Below are positions 1-10,144 of a DNA stretch of 64,000 bases, piece after piece. The translations under genes were made by a program, and so were the position numbers. The stretch covers positions 1-64,000 of the forward strand of contig VKHL01000155.1 of assembly GCA_015146655.1 (NCBI GenBank). Direction: 5' to 3'. How positions within the stretch are numbered: the first letter of the stretch is position 1; each line of letters starts with the position of its first letter. The notes under the pieces were generated by a model. It saw nothing but the letters and a program-made list of their open reading frames with translations, was not told the origin of the DNA and ran no database searches. Source of the DNA: Ochromonas danica. Its lineage: Eukaryota > Sar > Chrysophyceae > Chromulinales > Chromulinaceae.

Positions 1-450
1 GTGGTAACAGAAGTGGTAACAGAAGTGGTAACAGAAGTGGTAACAGTAGTGGTAACAGAAGTGGTAACAGAAGTGGTAACAGAAGTGGTAACAGAAGTGG
101 TAACAGAAGTGGTAACAGAAGTGGTCACAGTAGTGGTAACAGAAGTGGTAACAGAAGTGGTCACAGTAGTGGTAACAGTAGTGGTAACAGAAGTGGTCAC
201 AGTAGTGGTAACAGAAGTGGTAACAGAAGTGGTAACAGAAGTGGTAACAGAAGTGGTAACAGAAGTGGTCACAGAAGTGGTAACAGAAGTGGTAACAGAA
301 GTGGTAACAGAAGTGGTAACAGTAGTGGTAACAGAAGTGGTAACAGAAGTGGTCACAGAAGTGGTAACAGAAGTGGTAACAGTAGTGGTAACAGAAGTGG
401 TCACAGAAGTGGTCACAGAAGTGGTAACAGAAGTGGTAACAGAAGTGCTT
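1..450. repeat. 12-bp minisatellite array
   Basis: About 37 head-to-tail copies of a 12-bp unit, gtggtaacagaa, with two recurring point variants (gtggtcacagaa and gtggtaacagta) scattered among them. The array starts at or before the window edge. Because the unit is a multiple of three, it is open on both strands (Val-Val-Thr-Glu on plus, Ser-Val-Thr-Thr on minus), so the open frame is not evidence of coding. It lies downstream of the last visible exon of the minus-strand gene at 563-840, so it is probably intronic there. A (tg)-rich tract follows at about 465-530. Confidence 0.95.
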
Positions 451-562
451 TCTCTGTCAGTGAAAGTGTATATGTGTGTATGGTATGTGTGTATGGTATG
501 GTATGTGGTGTGTGTGAGTGTGTGTGTCTCACTCAGAGCTACTGTGAGAGAGTGTCTCCTAC

Positions 563-840
563 CTTTCACATAGAGTGCATATTCACTCTGTCCCTGTGAA
601 GCTTTCAGTTGTTCTTCAATCTTACGAAGACATTCATTGAAATCCTGCATGAAAAATAAAACAAAAATTGAAAATCTTTCAGTGGAAAAAAAATGAAATT
701 TCAGTTCTAGTCTTCCTGGTTAATCCTACCTTCTTAATGTAAAGTAAATGAATATACGCATTGAGTCGTTCACGAGCTGTTGATTTCACTCCCAAGAGAG
801 TAAGGGAGGCAGTAGTATTAGCCAGGTCAGGCCCCACCAT
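563..840 (-). CDS. Unrecognised small protein, partial (two exons visible)
   Basis: Exons 840..730 and 644..563 on the minus strand, joined by an intron with a GTAGGA donor and a CAG acceptor. The start is taken at ATG 840; the same frame stays open to 945 but without convincing character. The joined product has about 64 residues: an N-terminal stretch starting MVGPDLANTTASLTLLGV, an alpha-helical part ending IHLLYIKK, then an acidic-basic helix with KIEEQLKA. A further GTAGGA donor at 562 shows that the gene continues left, across or beyond the minisatellite and out of the window. I do not recognise the family. The helical, charged character would fit a small subunit of a complex, but that is only a guess. 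Confidence 0.5.
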
Positions 841-1182
841 AGTCTTATTTTCTTCTTTTCTTGTCTGTTGTGTGATATGGCATGAAGAAGAAAACTGTTG
901 AGTAGAAACACTTTCTCCCACACACAAAACAGTTTCTGTCCTTTGCAATTACACAATTATTATAAGGATTTACATTCCTCTATTACAGGTTCAACTATTA
1001 TAGTGTTGCGTGGGGTATGAGAAAGGTAACGATCTCATTTGAGGAAGAAAATGAAAATAGAGGATTAAGAAGACATCATATCATATCATATCGTATCCAC
1101 TTCTCTTTTCAGTTCTGCCTCATAGATTAACTTGTCATCCCTCCTATAGTCTCCTTGTCTCTCTCTGTCTCTGTCTGTCTTA
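841..1182. other. Divergent intergenic region
   Basis: About 340 bp between the minus-strand gene starting at 840 and the plus-strand kinesin. It holds a short (tcata)n run near 1078-1095 and a CT-rich tract (1140-1180) just before the kinesin start. No other feature seen; it must hold both promoters. Confidence 0.5.
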
Positions 1183-3477
1183 ATGGCTGCCATCGCAGAG
1201 ACTATCAAAGTCTATATTCGAAGACGACCAACCCTCTTAGAAGAAGAAGAAGTCACTATTCTTGTAGAAAAGGAAGAAGGACTTGAAATAGGAAGAGGTC
1301 AAGATGACAATACCTCATCCTTCATAAATCGATCAAAGATGTGTTCTGCCATGCTGACTGTGGCTGAGGATGGCAAATCTTGTGAGTTCGCCTCATCTTC
1401 CAGTCGTGGTGGTAATAGTGGTAATAGTGGTAATAAGCAGCGCTTCCATGCCCATCACTTCTTCGAACCTGACTCATCTCAAGAAGAAGTCTTTGAAGTG
1501 GCCGCCAAGGAGATTGTGGAGAGTGTCTTACAGGGATACTCAGGATCTATCTTAGCCTATGGACCTACAGGTACTGGCAAGACGTACACTATGCGGGGAT
1601 TATCAACAGAACAACCACAACAACCTCAACTACTACTACAACATGATGATGAACAAGAACAAGAGGGTATTATTCCTCGCACTATCCGTCACCTATTAGA
1701 ACATAAAGGTAACGATGTTGAATTATGGGCTTCTTATGTGCAGATTTATTGTGAGACTGTCACCGATCTACTACCAACTAATCCACTTCTATCTACTACT
1801 ACCACTGCTGCTACTACTGCTACGGTATCAGATGGAGGAATAGCTATAGGAGGTAGTGGAGGAAATTTACAAATTCGTGAGAAGGCCAATGGTGGAGGAG
1901 TCTATCTAGAAGGTGTTAGTCAGCATCTTATCACTTCTCAGGCTAATCTCTTGTTATTACTAGCTTTTGGTGATCGTAATCGTATGACAGCTGCCACTAA
2001 TCGCAATGAGACATCTTCTCGATCACATGCTATACTTCTTCTTTCAGTTATTCAACGTTTACCTTCTAATGGTGGAGGAGGAGGTGGTGGTAATGATAAT
2101 AATCACAACAATCTTAACTATCGAGAGAGTCGACTTGTTCTTGTTGATCTCGCAGGATCTGAGCGCGCATCTGCTAGTCAAGGAAGAGGATATCAACGAA
2201 GTGAGGAAGCTAAAAGTATCAATCTATCGTTATCTGCTTTAGGAAATGTATTACAAGCATTAGCAGAACGAAGAGCCCACATTCCTTATCGAGATAGCAA
2301 ACTAACACGATTGTTACAAGATTCATTGGGTCAAAACTCTCGAACAGCTATTGTGGTGACTGTGTCATCTGCAGTAAGGAAAGCAGCATTAGCTTCTAGA
2401 CAGGAACAAGAGCAGCAGGAGGGTGAGATGCTAGCAGCTCTTCGTTTTGCACAAAGAGCTATGCAAGTACAAGTACTAGCTCAAGTAGCACCAATAGTTC
2501 ATGATTATGAAGCATTATATCGTGATACAATGAAGAAGTTACAACTGTTAGAAGCTCAACGAGAACAAGAAGCACAACAAGAAGCAAAGCGAAGAATAGC
2601 AGAACATCAAAGACAAGAAAGTGAAGATCAACTTCTCTTGCAGAAAGAACAAATCAAATGCTTAACAAGTCAATTAACAGATTTACAAGCTGAAAACAAA
2701 GCTTTATTAGCTAAAGTCAACTCCTCCAGCAGTGTTACAAACAACAACAATAACAATAGCAATAATACAGCAACTGAAGGGAATTCAGAGGTGTTTTGGC
2801 AAGAACATATTCAATCACTTCGTGCCTCGCACCAAGAAGAACTACAGCGAATACAAAGTCAACGACAACAAGACATGTCTAAAGCACGCCAAGCTAGGCA
2901 AACATTACAAGAAGAAGTAGCAGATCTACAGGCTACTCTATATCGTGAACGAGAGCAGTTACTTCGTGCTATGCAAGATCTACGACAACTCACTGAGAGA
3001 CATCTTCAACAAGAGAATTACCACAAAGATCGATTAGCTGAGGTATTACAAGAACAAGAAGGGTTACGACAGCGTTATGAAGAAGAACATCAAATCCGTC
3101 TTCATCTTGAAGAAGAAATGAAGCAAATGGTAACTCGAAGACAAGTAGAAGAGATGGAAAGACTTTTCTATGAAACAGTTGATCGTTTGACAAAGAGAGT
3201 TACTATGTTAGAGCGTCCTTCATCTTCTTCATCTAACTCTCCTCCCTCCTCTGTAGTTCATGGTGTGAGTACAAACAATCGAGGAGGAGGAGGTAGTGTC
3301 AAACTAGGTCTTCCACCTGTGCCTTCAGGATTGGACAGTCGAGTCGCAAGACTTGAGCCGGGAGGGAGAGTGCGTGCTGGTGCCTCATCTTCATCGTCTA
3401 AGCCAAGTAACACTATTGACGCAAAAAGTGCAAACAATGGAATGAAACATTCTACGAGTGCACACACTGTCTTGTGA
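1183..3477 (+). CDS. Kinesin motor protein (N-terminal motor, coiled-coil stalk)
   Basis: Intronless 764-residue kinesin, an ATP-driven microtubule motor. The motor domain occupies roughly residues 5-430: P-loop GPTGTGKT at about 127-134, switch I NETSSRSH, switch II LVDLAGSER near 320, and the conserved helix with HIPYRDSKLTRLLQDSLG. Low-complexity Gly/Asn/Thr loops are inserted in the motor. Residues about 435-690 are Gln/Glu/Arg-rich heptads, a coiled-coil for dimerisation, followed by a Ser/Gly-rich basic tail. The subfamily is not clear from the motor alone. The last 240 codons and the 3' region lie in a near-identical direct duplicate at 8065-8787. The gene is convergent with the PH-FYVE gene; this is the intact copy. 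A CT-rich tract precedes the ATG. Confidence 0.95.
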   Translation: MAAIAETIKVYIRRRPTLLEEEEVTILVEKEEGLEIGRGQDDNTSSFINRSKMCSAMLTVAEDGKSCEFASSSSRGGNSGNSGNKQRFHAHHFFEPDSSQEEVFEVAAKEIVESVLQGYSGSILAYGPTGTGKTYTMRGLSTEQPQQPQLLLQHDDEQEQEGIIPRTIRHLLEHKGNDVELWASYVQIYCETVTDLLPTNPLLSTTTTAATTATVSDGGIAIGGSGGNLQIREKANGGGVYLEGVSQHLITSQANLLLLLAFGDRNRMTAATNRNETSSRSHAILLLSVIQRLPSNGGGGGGGNDNNHNNLNYRESRLVLVDLAGSERASASQGRGYQRSEEAKSINLSLSALGNVLQALAERRAHIPYRDSKLTRLLQDSLGQNSRTAIVVTVSSAVRKAALASRQEQEQQEGEMLAALRFAQRAMQVQVLAQVAPIVHDYEALYRDTMKKLQLLEAQREQEAQQEAKRRIAEHQRQESEDQLLLQKEQIKCLTSQLTDLQAENKALLAKVNSSSSVTNNNNNNSNNTATEGNSEVFWQEHIQSLRASHQEELQRIQSQRQQDMSKARQARQTLQEEVADLQATLYREREQLLRAMQDLRQLTERHLQQENYHKDRLAEVLQEQEGLRQRYEEEHQIRLHLEEEMKQMVTRRQVEEMERLFYETVDRLTKRVTMLERPSSSSSNSPPSSVVHGVSTNNRGGGGSVKLGLPPVPSGLDSRVARLEPGGRVRAGASSSSSKPSNTIDAKSANNGMKHSTSAHTVL

Positions 3478-3822
3478 GTTCGGCATTGCGTGAAGAACCA
3501 GAAGACCACTCACTACAAGTACTACAGTACCCAGCAGGCAAGTCATACAATATATCGCACATTGTTCATAGCTAAGAATAGCTATTTTATGTTAATGCTT
3601 ATCGTGTCAGCAGTTAATGCAATAGCAGCTTTATTGTTTCTTAAAATACATTGTCATGTCATAATGACTCTGAAAAGAAGTTTGAAAATCACGAAAATAT
3701 ATGTTTTGGCAGTTGGCAGCTGTAGAGGCAGACAGACTATCTTGTCTGCCAGCAGTGTCATGTCATGTCATGTGAATTACGAGTAGCATCATCATCATCG
3801 TCATCATCATCATCGTCATTTT
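3478..3822. other. Convergent intergenic region with trinucleotide tract
   Basis: Lies between the kinesin stop and the PH-FYVE stop; it is repeated at 8788-9117. It contains a tgtcatgtcatgtcatg run (about 3757-3775) and a cat/cgt trinucleotide tract (about 3787-3818) that differs in length between the two copies. No gene seen. Confidence 0.6.
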
Positions 3823-4596
3823 CTAAGGGAGGTCTGCTGGAAGTCCATATTGTCTCTGTGCTTTGACTTCCTCTGCACAGGGATTGCAGACTTTGAAAAG
3901 GTAACGAGGATCTAGTCGAAGCAATCGCACTCTCTCAAGAGAACATCTCTCACAAACACATTTACCACTAAACATCAACAACATTCAACATATTCAATAA
4001 CACCAAGTAAGGTATATCAATATCAATATCAATATCAATATCAAGACTAAGTCTGGTGCCTACCAGTTGCGACAGTGATGTTTCTTGTGTAGCAGACCAA
4101 ACTTCTTCTGACACAGCTGGCAATGATCTAATTCCTTTGGAGTCCATACTGGAGATACTTCTTCTTCCAAACTAACCTGAGCGACTTTCAAACACAAACA
4201 TCTCTCTCTATATTATCATCAGATTATAAGAAGCAGAAGTAGAGAAGGATAAGGAGAAGTAGATGATGATGATGATGATGGTGATGCTCCTGTTAGAGAG
4301 ACTTTGTGATAGTTGAGGTGAGTAGCAGTGAGGTAGAAGTGACACTTCTCAAAGACTCCTTCCCTATTCCTCTTAGCCAGCAGACCATCCATGAGGTAGT
4401 CACTGTCACTACCTCTCAACACCTCAGAGCGCCTCAGAAGAGACAAGAACGATCCTCTGGACTTGACTAGAGACCCTTCAGAGTCACGATCTCGTTGACT
4501 ATTGTCAGAGGAAGAGACTGCTGACTGCGGTCTCTGCAGACTCTTTGTTAAGCTTCCCCCCACTGTAGGAGGAGGAGGAGGTGGGGGAGGAGGAGA
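3823..4596 (-). pseudogene. 3' fragment of PH-FYVE gene (duplicate copy)
   Basis: Copy-1 remnant of the intact gene at 9118-10516. The two FYVE exons and the terminal stop are still present, but the upstream half of the gene (proline-rich region and start) is absent because the duplication ends at 4596. A 253-bp internal piece, covering the second half of the PH domain and the exon 1 donor, is missing; the loss lies between two copies of the 13-mer gatgatggtgatg, so it looks like microhomology-mediated deletion. It cannot encode a PH-FYVE protein. Confidence 0.85.
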
Positions 4597-4829
4597 TTCT
4601 ACAGTGAATCAAAATAAAGATATCAAATGAAAACTGCCGTTAATTTCATTCCTTTGCATCCATATACTCATCAAGTATAGTTGCTTTACCAGATGAATCG
4701 TCAAAATATACTTGTGCAATCAAAAGACGGAACTATTAGAACGGTGACCACCATGAACAAAAGCTTACAAAGTAGCATGATGTATTATATACCATTCTCA
4801 GCTCTCGTTCTCTGCATCGTTCTCAGAAA

Positions 4830-6195
4830 TCAAATGAAGCTTCTCTCTCGCCGGAGCTTGCCTAGATCTCGAATCGTTCGACCTGGAACAAATAAGTCAT
4901 CCAGTTTCATCGTCACTTCCCCATGCAGAGCTTTAATTACTGAGCTGTCTCAATAACATCGCTGACCCCAGTGAGTCCAAGCCAAATGGACCCAAGTTGC
5001 TGCTGGGACTTGGACGATGACCACACAATGCCTTGATGACTTCACAAATTACTGCAGACACAGGGCGAGTGTCATCGAATAGGGCCGGTGAAGAAGTCAC
5101 TGTGTCTACTGGCAATGCCTTCGTCATATCTGCTACTGGATTCACCGCAGCTACTACTGCCTTCTGCAAGTCCTTCGGATTAGGAAGAGCTTTCTTGTCC
5201 AGCTTGCCATTCGGAGTTTTCGCGAAATCCTTGATGATCACTGCGTACTTGGGAATCATGCTCGTGAATGCTGTGGAGCAGCTCAGCAGACAAGCTGTAC
5301 TCCACCACTCCTTGCTCATCACTGCTCTTGATCACTGGAGTATCCGCTGTTGGCAATATGTACAAGACCAGCTTGTTGGATCGAAACAGTGCCACAGCTT
5401 TCTCAATGTGAACGTTCTCCATGTACACCTTCTCGATCTCTTCCAACTCGATTCGGAACCCATTAATCTTCACTTGGTCATCTAAGCGACGGACAAACAT
5501 GTATTTTCCGTCGGGTAACTGCTTCACCACATCGCCTGTGCGATAGACCAAGCATTCTCCGAAAGGATTCGCGATGAAGCGCTCTTGAGTCAGGTTGGGA
5601 GCATGCAAGTAACCTGCCGCCACACCAATCCCACCAATCCACAACTCTCCTTCTTCTCCTTGTGGAACCTCTTTCCAAGGCTGACTCTCTCCTACCAAGT
5701 AGAGTAAGGTGTCTGAGATCGCCTTGCCAATCGGCATTGCTTTGATTCCCATTTTTGCTGCATACGCTGCAAAGTCCTTCTCCACGCGGAAGCTTGTCGA
5801 GGTCTCAGTGGGACCATACACAGTCAGAAAGCTTGCACATTTCTGAGCGATTGGCACAAGCCGGGCCGAAAAGCTTTTCCACCCACCAGGAAGTGGATCT
5901 TCTCATCCCCCACCCACCCTGTGGCCAACATCATCTCATAGGTCGTAGGAGTGGCTTGGAAGATATTCACCCCATGTGCATCCATCAGCTCCAAGACGCG
6001 GAAAGGGTCTTTCCTCGTGGACGAGAGGGCCAAGATGAAGCAAGCACCGCGAGTGAGAAGCAGGAAGATCTCCAACACGGAGATATCGAAACAAAAGGTC
6101 GTCAACCCCAGCACGCGATTGTTCTTTGGGGGAGCAACAGTAAACAGAAACGACAACAAAGACACGTTAAAACGCGTTTTCAACTCAACCGCCAC
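4830..6195 (-). pseudogene. Decayed adenylation-carrier (NRPS-like, A-T) gene
   Basis: On the minus strand, in order, the core motifs of the ANL adenylation superfamily appear: FDISVLEIF (A4), QATPTTYEMML, YGPTETST (A5), GELWIGGIGVAAGYL (A6), YRTGD (A7), RLDDQVKINGFRIELEEIE (A8) and NGKLDKKALP (A10). They are followed by a carrier-protein motif, GLDSLGSAMLL, whose Ser would take phosphopantetheine. Such modules activate an amino or carboxylic acid as an acyl-adenylate and load it on the carrier. The N-terminal subdomain (A1-A3) is absent, and the motifs fall in at least three different frames, so this is a truncated, inactivated relic. The substrate cannot be read. It begins only 13 bp from the start of the Crinkler-like gene. 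Confidence 0.85.
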
Positions 6196-6208
6196 GACAT
6201 GATATTGA

Positions 6209-7986
6209 ATGATACATCAAATGTTCGCCCTACCTGAAATTTCTGTAAACGAGGAGATCCAATTCGTCAGGTCTATCCTCATCCCTTCTTTTGACAAAGA
6301 TAATCAATTTAAGACTTCGAAAGAGAGGAAGGAGTGGATTAAAGCCACTGCAAAAGACGATGGTTGGCCTGAAAACATGGCAACATTGTTGAATCGCATA
6401 TATAGTACTATTTCTAGTTTGGACGAAGCTAAAGCGGAGAAGGAAAAATTAGAAGCAAAGCAAGAAAGGCAGCATCAAACTGCGGCTTCTGGAGGTAACT
6501 CTATTTAAGCTGGAGTTGTCTGGTGTGGAGATTCTACTTGACTTCGCTTTTATAATTCTTTCTACAAATAGGCTTGGAGAGTGGTATCAAAGAGATTAAC
6601 CAAAGTCTGAAGAAAGTTACTTTCGCTATTGAACGACAAGCGAAACGACTTGATGAGATCGAAAGACCAACTCAAGCTTTACTCAGTAAGGTATCTGCTT
6701 CTAACACCGATCACGGTGTGGCCATTTACAACAGTTTAATGGTGACTGGCAATATCAAGGTGTATTCGGATGGTGCGGGAAGTTCAATCATAGCTGATGA
6801 CTTGATTTCAGAGGCGAAATTGATCTACAATCAGAACCCAAGACCTCATGAGCAACACCTAGTGAGTTTATACACACCAGCCTTGACAGAAATCCTAGAA
6901 GAGGTGAACCCTGACCTAAGACTGGTGAATAGTGAGTATTGTCAGTGGCTTCGCTGCATGAGTGGTCATAGAAAATCCGACCTGAAACCAGACTTGTTTT
7001 CGGCCCACCATCCTCTTATTCAATACTCTCCACCCGACAGCAATGCTCCAAAATGTGCTGTACGACGCTTGTTTGGGAGGTTCGTTGGCTGGGAAAATCG
7101 TTCAAGTATTCACTGCATTTGGGATGGGAAGTGGAGAATTGACATGCAGGCATTCGGTGAGAAGTGTAAGTATTTGCAGATTGTTGGTGAAGATTGCGTC
7201 GATCACAACGGAGTAGCATTGAAACTGAAGGGAGTATTGTTTGACAAGGATGAGTTTTGGATGATCAAATCATCGGGCAACACAATAACTGATGTTGAGA
7301 TATGCCGATGGAATCAGAGCGGATCAAAACAACTCATGATAGGGTTCTTGCAAGGAAACAATCCTTGGCTGGCGGCCACAAATGCTCTGTGTGAGGAGTT
7401 GGGTGTGACTATCGTGGATTACTCAAACAGCGAACAAGACATCTCTGCATGGTTGGGGACTGGAGCCAACGGTCGAGTTTTCCGATTGAACGGTGGCCAA
7501 GTGATCAAGATCGTTGTGGGTCGAAAGAGCGACGAAGTAGAAAAGGAATATCTGTTGATGCTCCAGCACCACAAGTGGGAAGCTATCACGTCTCTCGTGT
7601 TTCCAGTGGTCGAAGGTTCATATCGCTGTGGTGTGATACTAGGTGTTCAGTATGCTGGTTATCTTCTTGCTCAAGAAGGAGAACAGATTCCACTACCAGT
7701 GACGAATGATCTGAAGAAAGAACTGGGCGTCTCGCTTTGTGAACTACATTCTCATAGTGTAATTCATGGTGACCCTCGTATCGAAAATGCGTTGGTTCTG
7801 GACGGTGTAGTTAGATGGATTGACTTTCGTTTGTCCGAGACTGTGACTACCAAGATCAGTAGGAGACGTGATGTGGAAATTCTGTACAAGTCTTTGGGCG
7901 GTTCGGTGGACGCTGCTTCTGAGGAGATAGAGGCGTATGTAAATGGTCCAACTGTTGAAAACTTGCTTTGTGTATTGTTTAAGTGA
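6209..7986 (+). CDS. Crinkler-like protein: nuclease-like region plus HGD-type kinase
   Basis: Two exons, 6209..6494 and 6572..7986, with a GTAACT donor and an AAATAG acceptor; the phase fits (phase 1) and the product has 566 residues. Residues 1-95 are a charged helical N-terminus. Residues about 215-240 carry SEYCQWLRCMSG and KPDLF, which resemble the restriction-endonuclease-like region of Crinkler (CRN/CR) C-termini. Residues about 385-540 form a kinase: Gly-rich loop GTGANGRVF (~389), VIKIVVG with the ATP lysine, HGDPRIEN (~493; catalytic Asp and Asn present) and WIDFR. The pairing of a nuclease-like region with an aminoglycoside-kinase-like HGD kinase is known for CR effectors of oomycetes, fungi and other eukaryotes. 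No LQLFVAK-type secretion header is seen. The reading frame is whole. The Crinkler assignment is from memory of motifs and is moderately sure; the kinase fold is firmer. Confidence 0.7.
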
Positions 7987-8064
7987 AGTAATATTGCGAA
8001 GTTTTGTTGATTTGGTAAAGCACAATGAGTGAGGTTTACTCATATTCACTTTAAATCCCATCAA

Positions 8065-8787
8065 AATAGCAATAATACAGCAACTGAAGGGAATTCAGAG
8101 GTGTTTTGGCAAGAACATATTCAATCACTTCGTGCCTCGCACCAAGAAGAACTACAGCGAATACAAAGTCAACGACAACAAGACATGTCTAAAGCACGCC
8201 AAGCTAGGCAAACATTACAAGAAGAAGTAGCAGATCTACAGGCTACTCTATATCGTGAACGAGAGCAGTTACTTCGTGCTATGCAAGATCTACGACAACT
8301 CACTGAGAGACATCTTCAACAAGAGAATTACCACAAAGATCGATTAGCTGAGGTATTACAAGAACAAGAAGGGTTACGACAGCGTTATGAAGAAGAACAT
8401 CAAATCCGTCTTCATCTTGAAGAAGAAATGAAGCAAATGGTAACTCGAAGACAAGTAGAAGAGATGGAAAGACTTTTCTATGAAACAGTTGATCGTTTGA
8501 CAAAGAGAGTTACTATGTTAGAGCGTCCTTCATCTTCTTCATCTAACTCTCCTCCCTCCTCTGTAGTTCATGGTGTGAGTACAAACAATCGAGGAGGAGG
8601 AGGTAGTGTCAAACTAGGTCTTCCACCTGTGCCTTCAGGATTGGACAGTCGAGTCGCAAGACTTGAGCCGGGAGGGAGAGTGCGTGCTGGTGCCTCATCT
8701 TCATCGTCTAAGCCAAGTAACACTATTGACGCAAAAAGTGCAAACAATGGAATGAAACATTCTACGAGTGCACACACTGTCTTGTGA
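8065..8787 (+). pseudogene. 5'-truncated kinesin tail (duplicate copy)
   Basis: Repeats the last 240 codons of the kinesin at 1183-3477: end of the low-complexity linker, coiled-coil and Ser/Gly tail, with the same stop. The motor domain is absent. The frame happens to be open from an ATG at 8026 in cassette sequence, which would give a stalk-only product; I see no reason to think it is made, but a dominant-negative coiled-coil is possible in principle. Confidence 0.85.
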
Positions 8788-10144
8788 GTTCGGCATTGCG
8801 TGAAGAACCAGAAGACCACTCACTACAAGTACTACAGTACCCAGCAGGCAAGTCATACAATATATCGCACATTGTTCATAGCTAAGAATAGCTATTTTAT
8901 GTTAATGCTTATCGTGTCAGCAGTTAATGCAATAGCAGCTTTATTGTTTCTTAAAATACATTGTCATGTCATAATGACTCTGAAAAGAAGTTTGAAAATC
9001 ACGAAAATATATGTTTTGGCAGTTGGCAGCTGTAGAGGCAGACAGACTATCTTGTCTGCCAGCAGTGTCATGTCATGTCATGTGAATTACGAGTAGCATC
9101 ATCATCATCGTCATTTTCTAAGGGAGGTCTGCTGGAAGTCCATATTGTCTCTGTGCTTTGACTTCCTCTGCACAGGGATTGCAGACTTTGAAAAGGTAAC
9201 GAGGATCTAGTCGAAGCAATCGCACTCTCTCAAGAGAACATCTCTCACAAACACATTTACCACTAAACATCAACAACATTCAACATATTCAATAACACCA
9301 AGTAAGGTATATCAATATCAATATCAATATCAATATCAAGACTAAGTCTGGTGCCTACCAGTTGCGACAGTGATGTTTCTTGTGTAGCAGACCAAACTTC
9401 TTCTGACACAGCTGGCAATGATCTAATTCCTTTGGAGTCCATACTGGAGATACTTCTTCTTCCAAACTAACCTGAGCGACTTTCAAACACAAACATCTCT
9501 CTCTATATTATCATCAGATTATAAGAAGCAGAAGTAGAGAAGGATAAGGAGAAGTAGATGATGATGATGATGATGGTGATGACTAACGTTATAGCAGAGC
9601 GAATAGCTGTCATCCACTCATTACAAGCTTGTGATGTGACAGCCTTGAGAAGGAATGACTTTGTTTTAGACATCAATCGAAAGCATCGATCTCTCTTGCT
9701 TGCATCATGATGGTCTTCCACCTGACAAGATTGAACTAGAATGACTTCTAAGGCAATAGAGCGAAGATTAGCATTATTGCCTCCCTCTCCTCCTCCTCCT
9801 CCTCCTCCTGCTACTGATGAAGATGATGGTGATGCTCCTGTTAGAGAGACTTTGTGATAGTTGAGGTGAGTAGCAGTGAGGTAGAAGTGACACTTCTCAA
9901 AGACTCCTTCCCTATTCCTCTTAGCCAGCAGACCATCCATGAGGTAGTCACTGTCACTACCTCTCAACACCTCAGAGCGCCTCAGAAGAGACAAGAACGA
10001 TCCTCTGGACTTGACTAGAGACCCTTCAGAGTCACGATCTCGTTGACTATTGTCAGAGGAAGAGACTGCTGACTGCGGTCTCTGCAGACTCTTTGTTAAG
10101 CTTCCCCCCACTGTAGGAGGAGGAGGAGGTGGGGGAGGAGGAGA
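8065..10144. repeat. Direct segmental duplication, copy 2
   Basis: Partner of 2755-4596. It carries a 5'-truncated kinesin tail, the convergent intergenic region and the 3' two thirds of the PH-FYVE gene, here continuous with the rest of that gene. It retains the 253 bp missing from copy 1 and lacks the 15-bp trinucleotide expansion. Confidence 0.92.

Larger units (their letters stand above)
2755..4596. repeat. Direct segmental duplication, copy 1
   Basis: This segment matches 8065-10144 with no base differences that I noticed. It covers the kinesin 3' third, the convergent intergenic region and the 3' part of the PH-FYVE gene. The copies differ by indels only: copy 1 has 15 extra bases in a cat/cgt trinucleotide tract near 3790-3815 and lacks 253 bp present in copy 2 (about 9582-9834). 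Left boundary: bases before 2755 (acaacaataac) differ from those before 8065. Right boundary: 4597 on (ttctacag) differs from 10145 on. The near identity implies a very recent event or an assembly problem. Confidence 0.92.
4597..8064. other. 3.47-kb inserted cassette between direct duplicates
   Basis: Unique sequence bracketed by the two duplicate segments. It contains a decayed adenylation/carrier gene on the minus strand (4830-6195) and an intact Crinkler-like gene on the plus strand (6209-7986). No terminal inverted repeats, transposase or integrase are visible. The stretch 4597-4829 holds nothing recognisable. The decayed gene looks richer in G+C than its surroundings, which would fit a foreign origin, but I have not measured this. 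Confidence 0.75.

Noticed and set aside
1-573. Long plus-strand open frame of Val-Val-Thr-Glu repeats
   Set aside because: Produced by the 12-bp minisatellite, which is open on both strands; no start context or flanking domain supports it.
5033-6237. Plus-strand open frames over the adenylation relic
   Set aside because: They run antisense to clear adenylation motifs and have no family character.
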